A DNA stretch of 34,242 bases from Bacteroidales bacterium (GCA_027859205.1 JAQIBH010000050.1:1-34242), one strand, 5' to 3'; counted from the stretch's first letter, positions 8,466 through 17,524 are shown. The notes: generated by a model not told the origin, from the letters alone. Numbers and translations: made by a program.

Positions 8466-8518
8466 ATTAATTAACGTAAAGATTGAATTGAAATACGTAT
8501 GTATTTTTTTAATTAACG
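8466..8518 (-). promoter_or_regulatory. Three tandem operator units with 21-bp period upstream of the barrel gene
   Basis: On the plus strand the units are ATTAATTAACG (8466-8476), ATTGAAATACG (8487-8497) and TTTAATTAACG (8508-8518), starting exactly 21 bp apart. The middle one is the weakest match to ATTAAnnAACG. They fill the gap just after the stop codon of the LytTR gene and before the barrel promoter, placing them where an activator would sit. Confidence 0.65.
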
Positions 8519-8531
8519 ATATTTAGAAATA

Positions 8532-9290
8532 CTAAATACTGGAAAGACTTTCTAATAGCTTAATAAGCTTCTCCTTTTTTCTAAATGAAACGGGGACCTC
8601 TGATTTATTTTTTAATATTAATGAACCACCATCGGCTTTTTTATACCGATCAATAAATTTTAGGTTTACAATATGCGATTTATGAACTCTCATAAAACCA
8701 TTGTTGTCCAGAAGTTCTTCATAATCCTTTATAGTTTTAGAGATCATGATTTTTTTATCGTCATTGATATAAAAAGTAGTATAAGCTCCATTAGATTCGC
8801 ACCGAATAATATCAGGTATATTAATTAAAAAAATAGATTCAGCAGTTTTAAGAACAATTTTTTTTGTTGAATTAGTTAGTGTATCAATATTTGAAAGCAA
8901 TGCCTTTAAATTTATTTCATTGGAAGATTCGTCAATTAATTCAACTGCTTTATTCACAGTGTTTATTAATTCTATTGGATCAATAGGTTTTACTAAGTAA
9001 TCTATTGCACTTAATTTAATTGCACGAAGTGCATACTCTTCAAATGCTGTTATAAATATTATTTTAAAATTAATTTGATTTAATTGTTCAAGTAATTCAA
9101 AACTAGTTCCATCAGGTAAGTTTATATCTAACAAAACTAAATCAGGATTAGTTTCATTTAGTAAGGTTTTTGCTGTTTCAATATTGTTAGCAATCCCTGA
9201 AATTATAACATTTTTACAATGCTCACTAATTATCTCACGAATTGATTCCTGAATGTGTTTTTCGTCTTCAACAATAACTACTTTAGTCAT
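8532..9290 (-). CDS. LytTR-family response regulator
   Basis: The 252-residue protein is a two-component response regulator. The N-terminal receiver domain (about 1-120) shows the acidic pair in VEDE (9-10), the phosphoacceptor Asp55 in LVLLDINLPDG, and the conserved Lys in YLVKPIDP. The C-terminal LytTR DNA-binding domain (about 150-248) has IRCESNGAYTTFYI, FMRVHKSHIVNL and PVSFRKKEKL. Such proteins bind direct repeats two helical turns apart. The gene starts 10 bases after the sensor kinase stop, so the pair is cotranscribed. Two downstream promoters carry matching repeat arrays, which are its likely targets. No equivalent array is visible before the kinase gene, so autoregulation is not indicated. 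Confidence 0.93.
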   Translation of the reverse strand: MTKVVIVEDEKHIQESIREIISEHCKNVIISGIANNIETAKTLLNETNPDLVLLDINLPDGTSFELLEQLNQINFKIIFITAFEEYALRAIKLSAIDYLVKPIDPIELINTVNKAVELIDESSNEINLKALLSNIDTLTNSTKKIVLKTAESIFLINIPDIIRCESNGAYTTFYINDDKKIMISKTIKDYEELLDNNGFMRVHKSHIVNLKFIDRYKKADGGSLILKNKSEVPVSFRKKEKLIKLLESLSSI

Positions 9291-9300
9291 TTGTAGAGTT

Positions 9301-11343
9301 TTAATTGAAAATTAAAGGTAATTCAAAAATTACTTTTGTGCCAATTGGATTGTTTAAATCGTCGGTTAAATCTGAAACATTAAACGAAACTTTCTTTTTG
9401 TATGATTGCCTCATCGCTTTTATTCTGCTTTCAGTTATTTCAATTGCAACCGATTTATGATTGTCTTTTTTTAATTTTTCAGATACAGTTCGACCAATTC
9501 CATTATCAATAATTTCCACTAATAGCTTTTCTTCTTTATCTGAAAAACTAATATTAATCTTTCCTGATTGATCTTTCTTTTTTAAAATTCCATGTTCAAT
9601 TGAATTCTCAATAAATGGTTGGATTAACATTGGTGGAATAGTTATTTCTACAGTATCAAGTTCAGAATTTATTTCTATGTTATATTCAAGTTTATTATCT
9701 AAACGTAGCTTTTGAAGTTTTAAATAATTGTCAAGTGATAGGATTTCAGCTTCTAAACTAATAAATTCTTCTCTGGAGTTGTTTAAAATGGAACGCATAA
9801 GTTTTGCGAAGCTTGAAAGATACGAGCTAGCTTCAATTGGTTTATTTTTCATGATATAATGTTGTATAGCTGAAACAGCATTAAAAATGAAATGTGGATT
9901 CATTTGAGTTCTAAGTAATTTCTGTTCCAAAACAAGTGCTTTTTGATCTTGTTTTACTCTTTTGAATCGAACTATAAAGAAAGTAATTACAGAAATTAAA
10001 ATAAATGATGCAATTAAAGCCATAACAAGGTTATTTCTTTTTTCAAGAGTAAGTTTTTGTTGGGTGTTCCGTTCTGCAAGCTGAGCTATTTCTTTTTCCT
10101 TTTCTGCCGTTTCATATTTAGTTTGAAGTTCTAATAATTGCTTGTTGCTTTCTCTTGTAAATAAAGAATCTTTTACTTCAATATACTTTTCTAAGTAGAG
10201 ATTGGCTTGTTTGTAGTTGCCAAGAGTCTGATAAATAATATAAAGCATATCCAGGCTAGCTTTTAATGATGGTAGTATATTGTTTTCTTCAGCAATATTT
10301 TTAGCTTTTATTACATACTTTTTAGCGGATTCATAATCATTTAATTCGTAAAATATATTACCTGCAGCATTATAAGATTCGCATAACTGATCTAAACTTC
10401 CAATTTCCTCCACAATTTTAATGCTTTTTAAACAATATTCGCTTGATAATTTTAAATCTCCCTTTTTTCGTGCTAAATGAGCCATATTCGATATAGTAGC
10501 TGAAAGACTTTTTTTATCATCAATTGATTCATAAATATTTTTACTTTTCTCAAAATTGGTTAGTGCTTCATCATACATTTCCTGATAATAGTAAACAACT
10601 CCAATATTTACATAAGTTGATGCTACAGCACGTTGGTTCTTAAGCTCTTCTTTTATTCTAAGACTCTTCTTGAGATATTTGAGAGCTTCATTATATTTTT
10701 CTGTTGATATGAAAATAATTCCAATATTATTTAATGAAGAAGCAATGTCGCTTTTAACTCCTAACTTTTCGCGTATTTCTAAACTTTTAAAGTGATATGT
10801 TATAGCTTCATCGTATTGGCCAGAATTATCAAATACCAAACCAAGGTTATTGTAAATCATTGCAAGTGAAATGCTATCGTTAAGATTTTGATTAATTGAA
10901 AGAGATTTGAAAAAGAAATCTTTGGATATATCAAATTCTCCTTTTTTTCTATGTAAAACGCCAAAGTTGTTTAAAGAGACTGCAATTAACGCATTGTTTT
11001 TAAGCTTTTCTCTAATTTTTAAACTTTCTGCATAATATTTTTCTGCATCATCATAATCTCCTTTGTTTTGATAATATATAGCTAAAATATCTAATGAATT
11101 TGACTTGCCATGTAAATATTTTAAACTATCAGCTAGATTTATTGCTTTTTCAATATAATCTTTAGCTCTTTTAGGTTCTTTATATATATAATATTTTGAA
11201 ATGTTATTTAGTTTAATAACCTTATTTGTATCGTTTAAACCAGTTTTTAAGCTATTTGTTAAACTATCAATACTTGTATTTTGGCTATAAGTTGCTAAAG
11301 ATAAAATTGAATATAATCCTAGTAATAATACTATCTTTTTCAT
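9301..11343 (-). CDS. TPR sensor histidine kinase of the LytS/YehU type
   Basis: The 680-residue sensor kinase partners the LytTR regulator that follows. It has an N-terminal signal peptide (about 1-20) and a long run of tetratricopeptide repeats (about 55-390), visible as repeated ASSLNNIGIIFISTEKYNEAL-like units. A coiled coil (about 395-430) and one membrane segment (about 439-458) come next. The His_kinase domain then has the phosphorylated His484 in QMNPHFIFNAV, and a compact ATPase carries IQPFIENSIEHG (N box) and EIIDNGIG. The TPRs are predicted to be periplasmic, so the signal is probably a protein or peptide contact at the envelope. This agrees with the envelope genes it is proposed to control. 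Confidence 0.93.
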   Translation of the reverse strand: MKKIVLLLGLYSILSLATYSQNTSIDSLTNSLKTGLNDTNKVIKLNNISKYYIYKEPKRAKDYIEKAINLADSLKYLHGKSNSLDILAIYYQNKGDYDDAEKYYAESLKIREKLKNNALIAVSLNNFGVLHRKKGEFDISKDFFFKSLSINQNLNDSISLAMIYNNLGLVFDNSGQYDEAITYHFKSLEIREKLGVKSDIASSLNNIGIIFISTEKYNEALKYLKKSLRIKEELKNQRAVASTYVNIGVVYYYQEMYDEALTNFEKSKNIYESIDDKKSLSATISNMAHLARKKGDLKLSSEYCLKSIKIVEEIGSLDQLCESYNAAGNIFYELNDYESAKKYVIKAKNIAEENNILPSLKASLDMLYIIYQTLGNYKQANLYLEKYIEVKDSLFTRESNKQLLELQTKYETAEKEKEIAQLAERNTQQKLTLEKRNNLVMALIASFILISVITFFIVRFKRVKQDQKALVLEQKLLRTQMNPHFIFNAVSAIQHYIMKNKPIEASSYLSSFAKLMRSILNNSREEFISLEAEILSLDNYLKLQKLRLDNKLEYNIEINSELDTVEITIPPMLIQPFIENSIEHGILKKKDQSGKINISFSDKEEKLLVEIIDNGIGRTVSEKLKKDNHKSVAIEITESRIKAMRQSYKKKVSFNVSDLTDDLNNPIGTKVIFELPLIFN

Positions 11344-11500
11344 AAGTAAGTGATTGAAATTGGAAAATGAGGTTTAAATTTAGTTATATTAGAGTATCTT
11401 ACAAAATTAGATGTGATTTCTTTAAAAAAATAAAATGATTTTTAAAATGTAAGAATTGAGTTTATTTCTCTACTTACTATAAAAAAATAACAATATTAAA

Positions 11501-12010
11501 TTGAATAGCAGAGATTTAAAAGAAGAATTTGTTTTCCAAATTGAAAAACATCAAGGAATTATTTATAAAGTTTCGCGAATGTATTGTGATAATGATCAAT
11601 GTCAGAAAGACCTGTTTCAAGATATTCTGTTTCAACTCTGGCAATCATATCCCTCGTTTAACGAGCAATCAAAATTCTCAACATGGATGTACAGAGTTGC
11701 CTTAAATACTGCTATAGCACAATTTCGAAAAGATAAAAAGAATAATGAAGATCCTGTGCCAGAATTGCCTGTAAATATTCCTGCTGAAGAAACTTATAAA
11801 GAAAAAGAAAGCCGGAAGGAGATTGTACATTGGGCAATTAATAAATTAAGTAAGGCAGAAAAGGCAATTATTATTTTGTATATGGATGATTATACATACG
11901 AAGAAATATCAGAAATTGCTGGTATTACAATGTCAAACGTTGGGGTTAAGATTAATCGTATTAAAATAAAATTACAGAAAATTTTAAAGGAGCTAGACTA
12001 TGGACTTTAA
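11501..12010 (+). CDS. ECF-type RNA polymerase sigma factor
   Basis: The 169-residue protein is a sigma-70-family ECF factor. Region 2 (about 10-80) has DLFQDILFQLWQSYPSF and FSTWMYRVALNTA. Region 4 (about 112-165) has LSKAEKAIIILYMDDYTYEEISEIAG and a helix-turn-helix MSNVGVKINRIKIKL (both about 116-157). It starts with TTG; the first in-frame ATG falls inside region 2 and would cut the domain. Its last 11 bases overlap the ATG of the next gene, a sign of translational coupling with a probable anti-sigma membrane protein. It is divergent from the LytTR kinase. Target promoters are not visible here. Confidence 0.9.
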   Translation: MNSRDLKEEFVFQIEKHQGIIYKVSRMYCDNDQCQKDLFQDILFQLWQSYPSFNEQSKFSTWMYRVALNTAIAQFRKDKKNNEDPVPELPVNIPAEETYKEKESRKEIVHWAINKLSKAEKAIIILYMDDYTYEEISEIAGITMSNVGVKINRIKIKLQKILKELDYGL

Positions 12011-12635
12011 GGATATAAAAAATGCCTGGAAGGATTCTTTTGAGGATGAAGAGCTTCTTAATAAGGAAGATATTGAGGCAAAACTACGAATTAAAAGCAA
12101 ATCGAATACAGCGCTCAATAAAGTTAAAAGGAATTATAAAATTGAATTAATTTTTGGTGGAATCTTATCTCTTTTGTTTTTATTGACAATGTATTTTAAT
12201 TTGAGATCTCAGTATAGATTGCTTTTGATGTTCTTTACTATTTTATTTTTTGGAATTCTTTTATCATTTACTTGGCGAAACTTCAGAAGAATTAGAAAAA
12301 CGGTCATCACTAATGAGAATTTAAAATCGGCATTAATTAAAACAATTAAAGATATAGAACGATACGTAAATTTTAATAAAAGCAACATCGTAAAATATTT
12401 ATTAATGCCTTTTGCAATTTGTTTTGGGATGACAATTGGGTTATTTATGGGTGCCGACGAACAAAACTTGTCGGAGATTTTTACAAAACATGTAATTATT
12501 AAATTATCAATTGTATTAGTTGTATTAAGTATTGTTTTTATACCAATAGCTCAATATTTTAATAAGAAAATGTACAAACAACATCTTGATGAATTAAAGC
12601 AATGTTTAAAAGATTTTGAAGAAACTGAAGAGTAA
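12000..12635 (+). CDS. Four-TM membrane protein, probable anti-sigma partner of the ECF factor
   Basis: The 211-residue protein begins with a charged cytoplasmic segment of about 45 residues (MDFKDIKNAWKDSF onwards). Membrane segments follow at about 48-67, 72-92, 130-151 and 166-185, and then a short charged tail. It overlaps the sigma factor gene by 11 bases. A cytoplasmic head plus membrane helices next to an ECF sigma factor fits an anti-sigma factor, but the classical zinc anti-sigma HxxxCxxC motif is absent. The role rests on position. Its 3' part is duplicated as a decayed fragment ending at 13174. Confidence 0.75.
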   Translation: MDFKDIKNAWKDSFEDEELLNKEDIEAKLRIKSKSNTALNKVKRNYKIELIFGGILSLLFLLTMYFNLRSQYRLLLMFFTILFFGILLSFTWRNFRRIRKTVITNENLKSALIKTIKDIERYVNFNKSNIVKYLLMPFAICFGMTIGLFMGADEQNLSEIFTKHVIIKLSIVLVVLSIVFIPIAQYFNKKMYKQHLDELKQCLKDFEETEE

Positions 12636-12687
12636 AATAGTCCAAATATTAATTTATTAATCATTTTAATTTAAGGAGAATCAAATT

Positions 12688-12909
12688 ATGAAAAAAGGAA
12701 AAATAGGTTATTTTATTATTGGGAGTGCTATAATATGGGGTCTTGTAATTGTTGGGTGTTCTTTAAAACTGAAAGGTACAACTTGTTATGAGAATATTAA
12801 TCTTATTCTTTCTGGCGGAGCAGGAATTCACCTATTACTTATATGGGGCCCACTAGTAAGTTTTTTTAAGAAAGAAACAAATACAGAAAAAACAGATTCA
12901 TTGGTCTAA
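12688..12909 (+). CDS. Small two-TM membrane protein
   Basis: The 73-residue protein has two hydrophobic segments (about 7-25 and 40-60), with a short Cys-containing loop between them and a hydrophilic tail KKETNTEKTDSLV. A clear Shine-Dalgarno AAGGAG stands about 10 bases before the ATG, which is unusual here and supports translation. It lies 52 bases after the anti-sigma-like gene and before a decayed copy of that gene, so it may be part of the sigma factor unit. I recognise no family. Confidence 0.65.
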   Translation: MKKGKIGYFIIGSAIIWGLVIVGCSLKLKGTTCYENINLILSGGAGIHLLLIWGPLVSFFKKETNTEKTDSLV

Positions 12910-12989
12910 AAGAAGAGTTTCTATTATTATAATTAGTATTGTAAAAAGAAAAGATCTCTGGATTAAATTCAGTTACAGGGATACTTTTA

Positions 12990-13174
12990 AGTTAATGCAT
13001 TTTTGAACAACTGCAATTTATGCCTGATAGCAGAATAATTAAAATAATATTACTCATGGTTATTATGAGCGATTTTTTATACCAATCTCACAACATTTCA
13101 ATTAGAAAATGTATAAACAACATTTAGATGAACTAAAGCAATACTTAGAAGATTTTGAAGAAACTCAAGAATAA
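12990..13174 (+). pseudogene. Decayed 3' fragment of a paralogue of the anti-sigma-like membrane gene
   Basis: The last about 75 bases match the 3' end of the gene at 12000-12635 closely, reading KMYKQHLDELKQYLEDFEETQE against KMYKQHLDELKQCLKDFEETEE (22 residues; compared from 12568 and 13106). Upstream the match continues more weakly through the last membrane segment (RIIKIILLMVIMS against VIIKLSIVLVVLS). The copy is broken by a one-base deletion near 13071-13077, a TAG at 13103-13105 where the parent has AAG, and a probable earlier stop. The left boundary is uncertain. Confidence 0.75.
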
Positions 13175-13202
13175 AATTATATATAATTAAAATAAATGTA
13201 TC

Positions 13203-14093
13203 ATGAAAGAAATTAGTTTTATTGAGAAAACCCCAGCAATTAAAAGGGGATGGATAAGAGCTCTGCTTTTGTTGATAGCTTATATTATTGGTATTACAAT
13301 TTTCGGGGTTATTACTACAGTAATTATTAGTGTTGTTACTGGTACAAATTTAATGGATATTGAAGCCCTAATGACAAATCCTGATAATCTATGGATTAGA
13401 TTCGTTATGCAATTTGTATCTTTAATAGTAACTTTTATCGTTATTTGGATATTTAGAAAATATATTGACAGAAAATCTATTATGTCAATGGGGTTTCAAT
13501 TTAAAGGAAAAAATATTGATGTTGTTTTTGGCTTGTTTCTTGGGTTTTTATTAATGTTTCTTGGTTTTGGAATTCTAAAATTAACCAATAATCTTGAGGT
13601 TATTTCAATTAGTTACAATACAAAAGTAGTTTTTGGAGGATTCTTCTTTTTTTTAATTGTTGCTATAATTGAAGAAATAATTTTCAGAGCATATGTCTTA
13701 AATAATCTCATGGATACGTTTAAGAACAAATATGTGGCATTGATTATATCTGCAATAATGTTTGCACTATTTCATGGAATGAATCCTAATTTGAGTTTAA
13801 TGGGGTTTGTTAATTTGATAGTAGCGGGAGGTGCACTTGGAGTAACATATATTCATACTAAAAATATATGGTTTCCTGTATTTCTGCATTTAAGTTGGAA
13901 TTTTTTTCAAGGCCCAATTTTTGGCTTCGAAGTAAGTGGTTTATATTTTAATTCAGTAATACAGCAAAATGTTATTGGGAATGATTTAATTACTGGTGGT
14001 AAATTTGGATTTGAAGGTTCAATTATAATAACTATTTTATTACTTGGGATGATAATAATTACAGATAGGATACTTGTTAAAAAAACTATTTAA
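13203..14093 (+). CDS. CPBP-family intramembrane metalloprotease
   Basis: The 296-residue polytopic membrane protein has about eight hydrophobic segments. It carries the three motifs of the CPBP (CAAX protease/bacteriocin-processing, Abi) family: EEIIFR with Glu157, Glu158 and Arg162; FALFH with His191; and HLSWN with His229 and Asn233. These form the glutamate/histidine active site inside the membrane. Substrates of bacterial members are mostly unknown; self-immunity to peptides and processing of membrane proteins are documented roles. It begins 29 bases after the decayed anti-sigma fragment, with a weak ribosome site. A link to the ECF sigma system by regulated proteolysis is possible from position only. 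Confidence 0.9.
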   Translation: MKEISFIEKTPAIKRGWIRALLLLIAYIIGITIFGVITTVIISVVTGTNLMDIEALMTNPDNLWIRFVMQFVSLIVTFIVIWIFRKYIDRKSIMSMGFQFKGKNIDVVFGLFLGFLLMFLGFGILKLTNNLEVISISYNTKVVFGGFFFFLIVAIIEEIIFRAYVLNNLMDTFKNKYVALIISAIMFALFHGMNPNLSLMGFVNLIVAGGALGVTYIHTKNIWFPVFLHLSWNFFQGPIFGFEVSGLYFNSVIQQNVIGNDLITGGKFGFEGSIIITILLLGMIIITDRILVKKTI

Positions 14094-14242
14094 ATAAAAA
14101 TGATTTAAAAATATTAGCATGCAAAGTACTTATATCGTGCTGTTTTTTATAATAAATTTATTTTGTAACTGATGTTTGCATTTATTAAAAAACCGAAATA
14201 GTTAAAAATGATTAAATCTTTTTAGTGTAAATTATATTTTGC

Positions 14243-14250
14243 TATGTTTG
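14243..14250 (+). promoter_or_regulatory. -7 promoter box of the FKBP lipoprotein gene
   Basis: TATGTTTG matches TAnnTTTG and lies 29 bases before the ATG. No convincing -33 TTTG is seen at the expected distance. Confidence 0.4.
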
Positions 14251-14279
14251 CGAAATAAATTTAATTTTAAAATGATAAA

Positions 14280-14741
14280 ATGAAAAATGTAATTATTTTT
14301 TTAATGGTTTCTTTATTAATATTTGCTGCTTGTGGTGACGAAGATATACCAAAAAGCTATGAAGAACAACTTGCAATTGATATTGAGAAAATAGAAAACT
14401 ATTTATTGGATAGTAATTTAACTGCAGAAAGTACAGCTTCAGGACTACACTATATTATTGAGGAACAAGGAACTGGTAGTCATCCTTCTGTTGATTCAAC
14501 AGTTGAGGTAACTTATACTGGAACATTTTTAGATGGCGAACTGTTTGACGAAGGAACTATAGAAGTTGAATTAAGTGCTCTTGTTTTAGGATGGCAAGAA
14601 GGCCTGCCGTTTTTTAAAGAAGGGGGAAAAGGATTGTTGTTTGTACCTTCAGCGCTGGGCTATGGTATTAACGGTTATTATAATATACCTGGCAGTTCTG
14701 TGTTGATATTCGATATTGAACTTGTGGACGTTTCTGATTAA
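14280..14741 (+). CDS. FKBP-type peptidyl-prolyl isomerase lipoprotein
   Basis: The 153-residue protein has a lipoprotein signal with lipobox FAAC (Cys18) followed by GDEDIP. After an acidic helical linker (about 25-50), an FKBP domain runs from about 55 to 151. It is seen as STVEVTYTGTFLDGELFDEG, VLGWQEGLPFFKEGGKGLLFVPSALGYG (in two parts, about 78-126) and SVLIFDIELVDV. This would catalyse prolyl cis-trans isomerisation during folding of envelope proteins, tethered to a membrane in the periplasm. Phe to Leu-type changes in the pocket are possible, so activity is not certain. It is monocistronic, with its own promoter box and a strong terminator after it. Confidence 0.92.
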   Translation: MKNVIIFLMVSLLIFAACGDEDIPKSYEEQLAIDIEKIENYLLDSNLTAESTASGLHYIIEEQGTGSHPSVDSTVEVTYTGTFLDGELFDEGTIEVELSALVLGWQEGLPFFKEGGKGLLFVPSALGYGINGYYNIPGSSVLIFDIELVDVSD

Positions 14742-14764
14742 AAATGTAAATAAAAAATAATACT

Positions 14765-14801
14765 AAAAGGGCTGTTGTTTAAAATTCAACAGCCTTTTTT
14801 A
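14765..14801 (+). terminator. Intrinsic terminator after the FKBP gene, possibly bidirectional
   Basis: GGCTGTTG (14770-14777) pairs with CAACAGCC (14787-14794) across a 9-nt loop, preceded by an A run and followed by six Ts. It lies between convergent genes (FKBP and thiL), so it could serve both. Confidence 0.8.
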
Positions 14802-14885
14802 ATTAAAGATTTGAGATTTTATTTATTAAACTGTATTAATTAAATTATACAATAAAATATTGCTAAATAGCTAAGGTTTAAATTT

Positions 14886-15932
14886 CTATTCTTCTTTCAT
14901 TTGATTCCATCCTTGTGCCTGGAGTGCTATTGATTGTCCGCTCGTAGTAATTAAAACTGCTCCGTGCTCTATATCAGTTATATGACCTATTGGATGAATC
15001 ATTGTGTGATTTTTGATCTTTTCGAGATCAGTAATATCTATTGTAAATAATAATTCGTAATCTTCTCCCCCGTTTAAGGCTGCAACTAATGGATCAATAT
15101 TAAATTCTTCCGCCATCTTCTCAGTATTTAAATCAATAGGAATCTTATCCTGGAATATTTTGCATCCAACATTCGATTTATTACAAATATGTAGAGTTTC
15201 AGAGGATAAACCATCCGATATATCAATCATCGAAGTAGGTTTTAAATCTAGTTCCTTGAGAATTTCAATTACATCTCTTCTGGCTTCTGGCTTTAATTGA
15301 CGTTGGAGTATATAATCGTTACCTTCTAAGCTAGGATTAAAATCAGGATTAGTTTTGAATATTTCTTTTTCACGCTCTAATAATTGCAATCCCATATAAG
15401 CACCGCCCAAATTACCTGTTACGCAAACTATATCATTTTTATTTGCTGTACTTCTGTAAGTAATATCTTCTTTTTTGGCCTCTCCAATTGCAGTAACACT
15501 AATTGCTAAACCGGTTAATGAGGACGATGTATCACCACCAACAAGGTCAACATTATATTGTTCACAAGCTAAGTTAATTCCCTCATAAATTTGTTCTACA
15601 TGCTCAATAGCAAATTTCTTCGATATAGCAATAGAAACAGTTATATGTTTTGGTGTCGCATTCATTGCATAAACATCGGAAAGATTTACTACAACAGCTT
15701 TATATCCTAAATGCTTTAAGGGAGTATAAATCAGATTAAAGTGAATACCCTCAACCAAAAGGTCGGTTGTAACCACTGAGTATATATCACCATGATCAAT
15801 TACAGCAGCATCATCACCTACACCTTTAATTGTATTTTTATGATTTATTTTTATATCTTTTGTAATATGTTCAATAAGTCCAAATTCGCCTATTTCTGAT
15901 ATTTCCGTTAATTTCTGTTTTTTGTTACTCAT
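14886..15932 (-). CDS. thiL: Thiamine-monophosphate kinase
   Basis: The 348-residue ThiL phosphorylates thiamine monophosphate to thiamine pyrophosphate with ATP, the last step of the cofactor pathway. Metal- and nucleotide-binding motifs of the PurM/ThiL fold are present: GVGDDAAV (38-45), TTDLLVEGIHF (55-65), VNLSDVYAMNATP (82-94), LVGGDTSS (130-137), VTGNLGG (171-177) and DISDGLSSE (237-245). A short lysine-rich N-terminal extension precedes the domain. It stands alone, divergent from sufB, with no other thiamine gene nearby and no TPP riboswitch in its leader. Confidence 0.95.
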   Translation of the reverse strand: MSNKKQKLTEISEIGEFGLIEHITKDIKINHKNTIKGVGDDAAVIDHGDIYSVVTTDLLVEGIHFNLIYTPLKHLGYKAVVVNLSDVYAMNATPKHITVSIAISKKFAIEHVEQIYEGINLACEQYNVDLVGGDTSSSLTGLAISVTAIGEAKKEDITYRSTANKNDIVCVTGNLGGAYMGLQLLEREKEIFKTNPDFNPSLEGNDYILQRQLKPEARRDVIEILKELDLKPTSMIDISDGLSSETLHICNKSNVGCKIFQDKIPIDLNTEKMAEEFNIDPLVAALNGGEDYELLFTIDITDLEKIKNHTMIHPIGHITDIEHGAVLITTSGQSIALQAQGWNQMKEE

Positions 15933-16003
15933 TTTTAAAATTGATATTTATCATGAAAAAAAAAGATTAAACAATCTTGCTTTATTTGTTGTTAAAAATT
16001 AGA

Positions 16004-16011
16004 TATATTTG
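16004..16011 (+). promoter_or_regulatory. -7 promoter box of the suf operon
   Basis: TATATTTG is a full match to TAnnTTTG, 64 bases before the sufB ATG. A TTTG at 15985-15988 could be the -33 element, though the 15-base spacing is short. I see no obvious operator around it. Confidence 0.5.
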
Positions 16012-16075
16012 CACCTAATTTAGAATTAATCTATTTAAGCTTAGGGCCATATTTTTATAGAGATTTTGCAAAGTT

Positions 16076-17524
16076 ATGGAAAAAGATCAAGATAAAATAT
16101 TAAACGAAGTAACTCAAGGTGAATATAAATACGGTTTTGTAACCGATATTGAGAATGAATCAATACCAAAGGGTTTGAATGAAGATGTTGTCAGACTTAT
16201 TTCTCAAAAAAAGAACGAGCCTGAATTTATGCTTGAGGCCAGATTAAAAGCATTTCGCCATTGGCAAACATTGGAAATGCCTGAGTGGGCTCATTTAAAA
16301 ATACCAGAAATTAATTATCAGGATATTATATATTATTCTGCACCTAAGCAAAAAGTTACTTTGGAAAGCATGGATGAAGTTGATCCTGAGTTAAGAGCTA
16401 CTTTCGATAAGTTAGGAATTCCTTTAGATGAGCAAAAACTAATGTCTGGAGTTGCTGTTGATGCCGTGATGGATAGTGTTTCAGTAAAAACAACTTTTAA
16501 AGAAAGTTTAGCTGAATTAGGTATAATATTTAGTTCATTTAGTGAAGCGGTTCAGGAACACCCCGATTTAATTAAAAAATATATGGGATCAGTAGTTCCG
16601 TATACCGATAATTTTTTTGCAGCTTTAAATTCAGCAGTCTTTAGTGACGGGTCCTTTTGTTTTATTCCTAAGGGGGTGAGATGCCCAATGGAATTATCTA
16701 CATATTTTCGAATAAACGCTGCAAATACTGGGCAGTTTGAAAGAACTTTAATTATAGCTGAAGACGATTCTTATGTGAGTTATTTGGAAGGATGCACTGC
16801 TCCTAAAAGAGATGAAAATCAATTACATGCTGCAATTGTCGAAATTGTTGCAAATAGAAACGCCGAAGTAAAATACTCAACTGTACAAAATTGGTATCCA
16901 GGTGATAAAAATGGTATGGGCGGGATTTATAATTTTGTTACCAAACGCGGTAAATGTGCAGGTGAGAATTCAAAAATATCATGGACTCAAGTTGAAACTG
17001 GATCTGCTGTTACGTGGAAATATCCAAGTTGTATTTTATTAGGAGATAACTCAGTAGGAGAATTTTATTCTGTTGCTGTTACAAATAACTATCAACAAGC
17101 CGATACTGGAACCAAGATGATTCATATTGGTAAAAACACGAAAAGTTTGATTATATCAAAAGGTATTTCAGCTGGATTTAGTCAGAATAGTTATCGAGGT
17201 TTGGTTAAAGTTCTGAAGAATGCTAAGAATGCACGCAATTTCTCACAATGTGATAGTTTACTTTTAGGCGATAAATGTGGAGCTCACACTTTCCCATATA
17301 TCGAAGTTGATAATAAGGACTCAATAGTTGAGCATGAAGCTACAACTTCAAAAATCGGAGAAGATCAAATATTTTATTGTAACCAAAGAGGTATTAAGAC
17401 AGAAGATGCCATTGGATTAATCGTTAATGGATATGCAAAAGAAGTTTTAAATAAATTGCCGATGGAATTTGCTGTTGAAGCTCAAAAACTGTTGCAAATT
17501 AGTTTAGAAGGTAGTGTTGGATAA
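16076..17524 (+). CDS. sufB: Fe-S cluster assembly scaffold protein SufB
   Basis: The 482-residue SufB is the scaffold subunit of the SufBCD complex, on which Fe-S clusters are built from SufS/SufE sulfur. Length is typical. The conserved core is clear: [59 protein letters not shown] (in the middle third), and near the C-terminus [14 protein letters not shown], whose Cys matches the conserved cluster or sulfur-accepting residue. It ends in the helical [17 protein letters not shown] segment that SufC binds. It is the first gene of sufBCDSET. Confidence 0.97.
   Translation: MEKDQDKILNEVTQGEYKYGFVTDIENESIPKGLNEDVVRLISQKKNEPEFMLEARLKAFRHWQTLEMPEWAHLKIPEINYQDIIYYSAPKQKVTLESMDEVDPELRATFDKLGIPLDEQKLMSGVAVDAVMDSVSVKTTFKESLAELGIIFSSFSEAVQEHPDLIKKYMGSVVPYTDNFFAALNSAVFSDGSFCFIPKGVRCPMELSTYFRINAANTGQFERTLIIAEDDSYVSYLEGCTAPKRDENQLHAAIVEIVANRNAEVKYSTVQNWYPGDKNGMGGIYNFVTKRGKCAGENSKISWTQVETGSAVTWKYPSCILLGDNSVGEFYSVAVTNNYQQADTGTKMIHIGKNTKSLIISKGISAGFSQNSYRGLVKVLKNAKNARNFSQCDSLLLGDKCGAHTFPYIEVDNKDSIVEHEATTSKIGEDQIFYCNQRGIKTEDAIGLIVNGYAKEVLNKLPMEFAVEAQKLLQISLEGSVG

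Noticed and set aside
12910-13202. An additional small gene between the two-TM protein and the CPBP protease
   Set aside because: All frames are interrupted; the only coding-like signal is the decayed copy of the upstream membrane gene.
15933-16075. TPP riboswitch near thiL
   Set aside because: The leader has no recognisable CUGAGA-type or other THI-box core, and the sequence is plain AT-rich promoter DNA shared with the suf operon.
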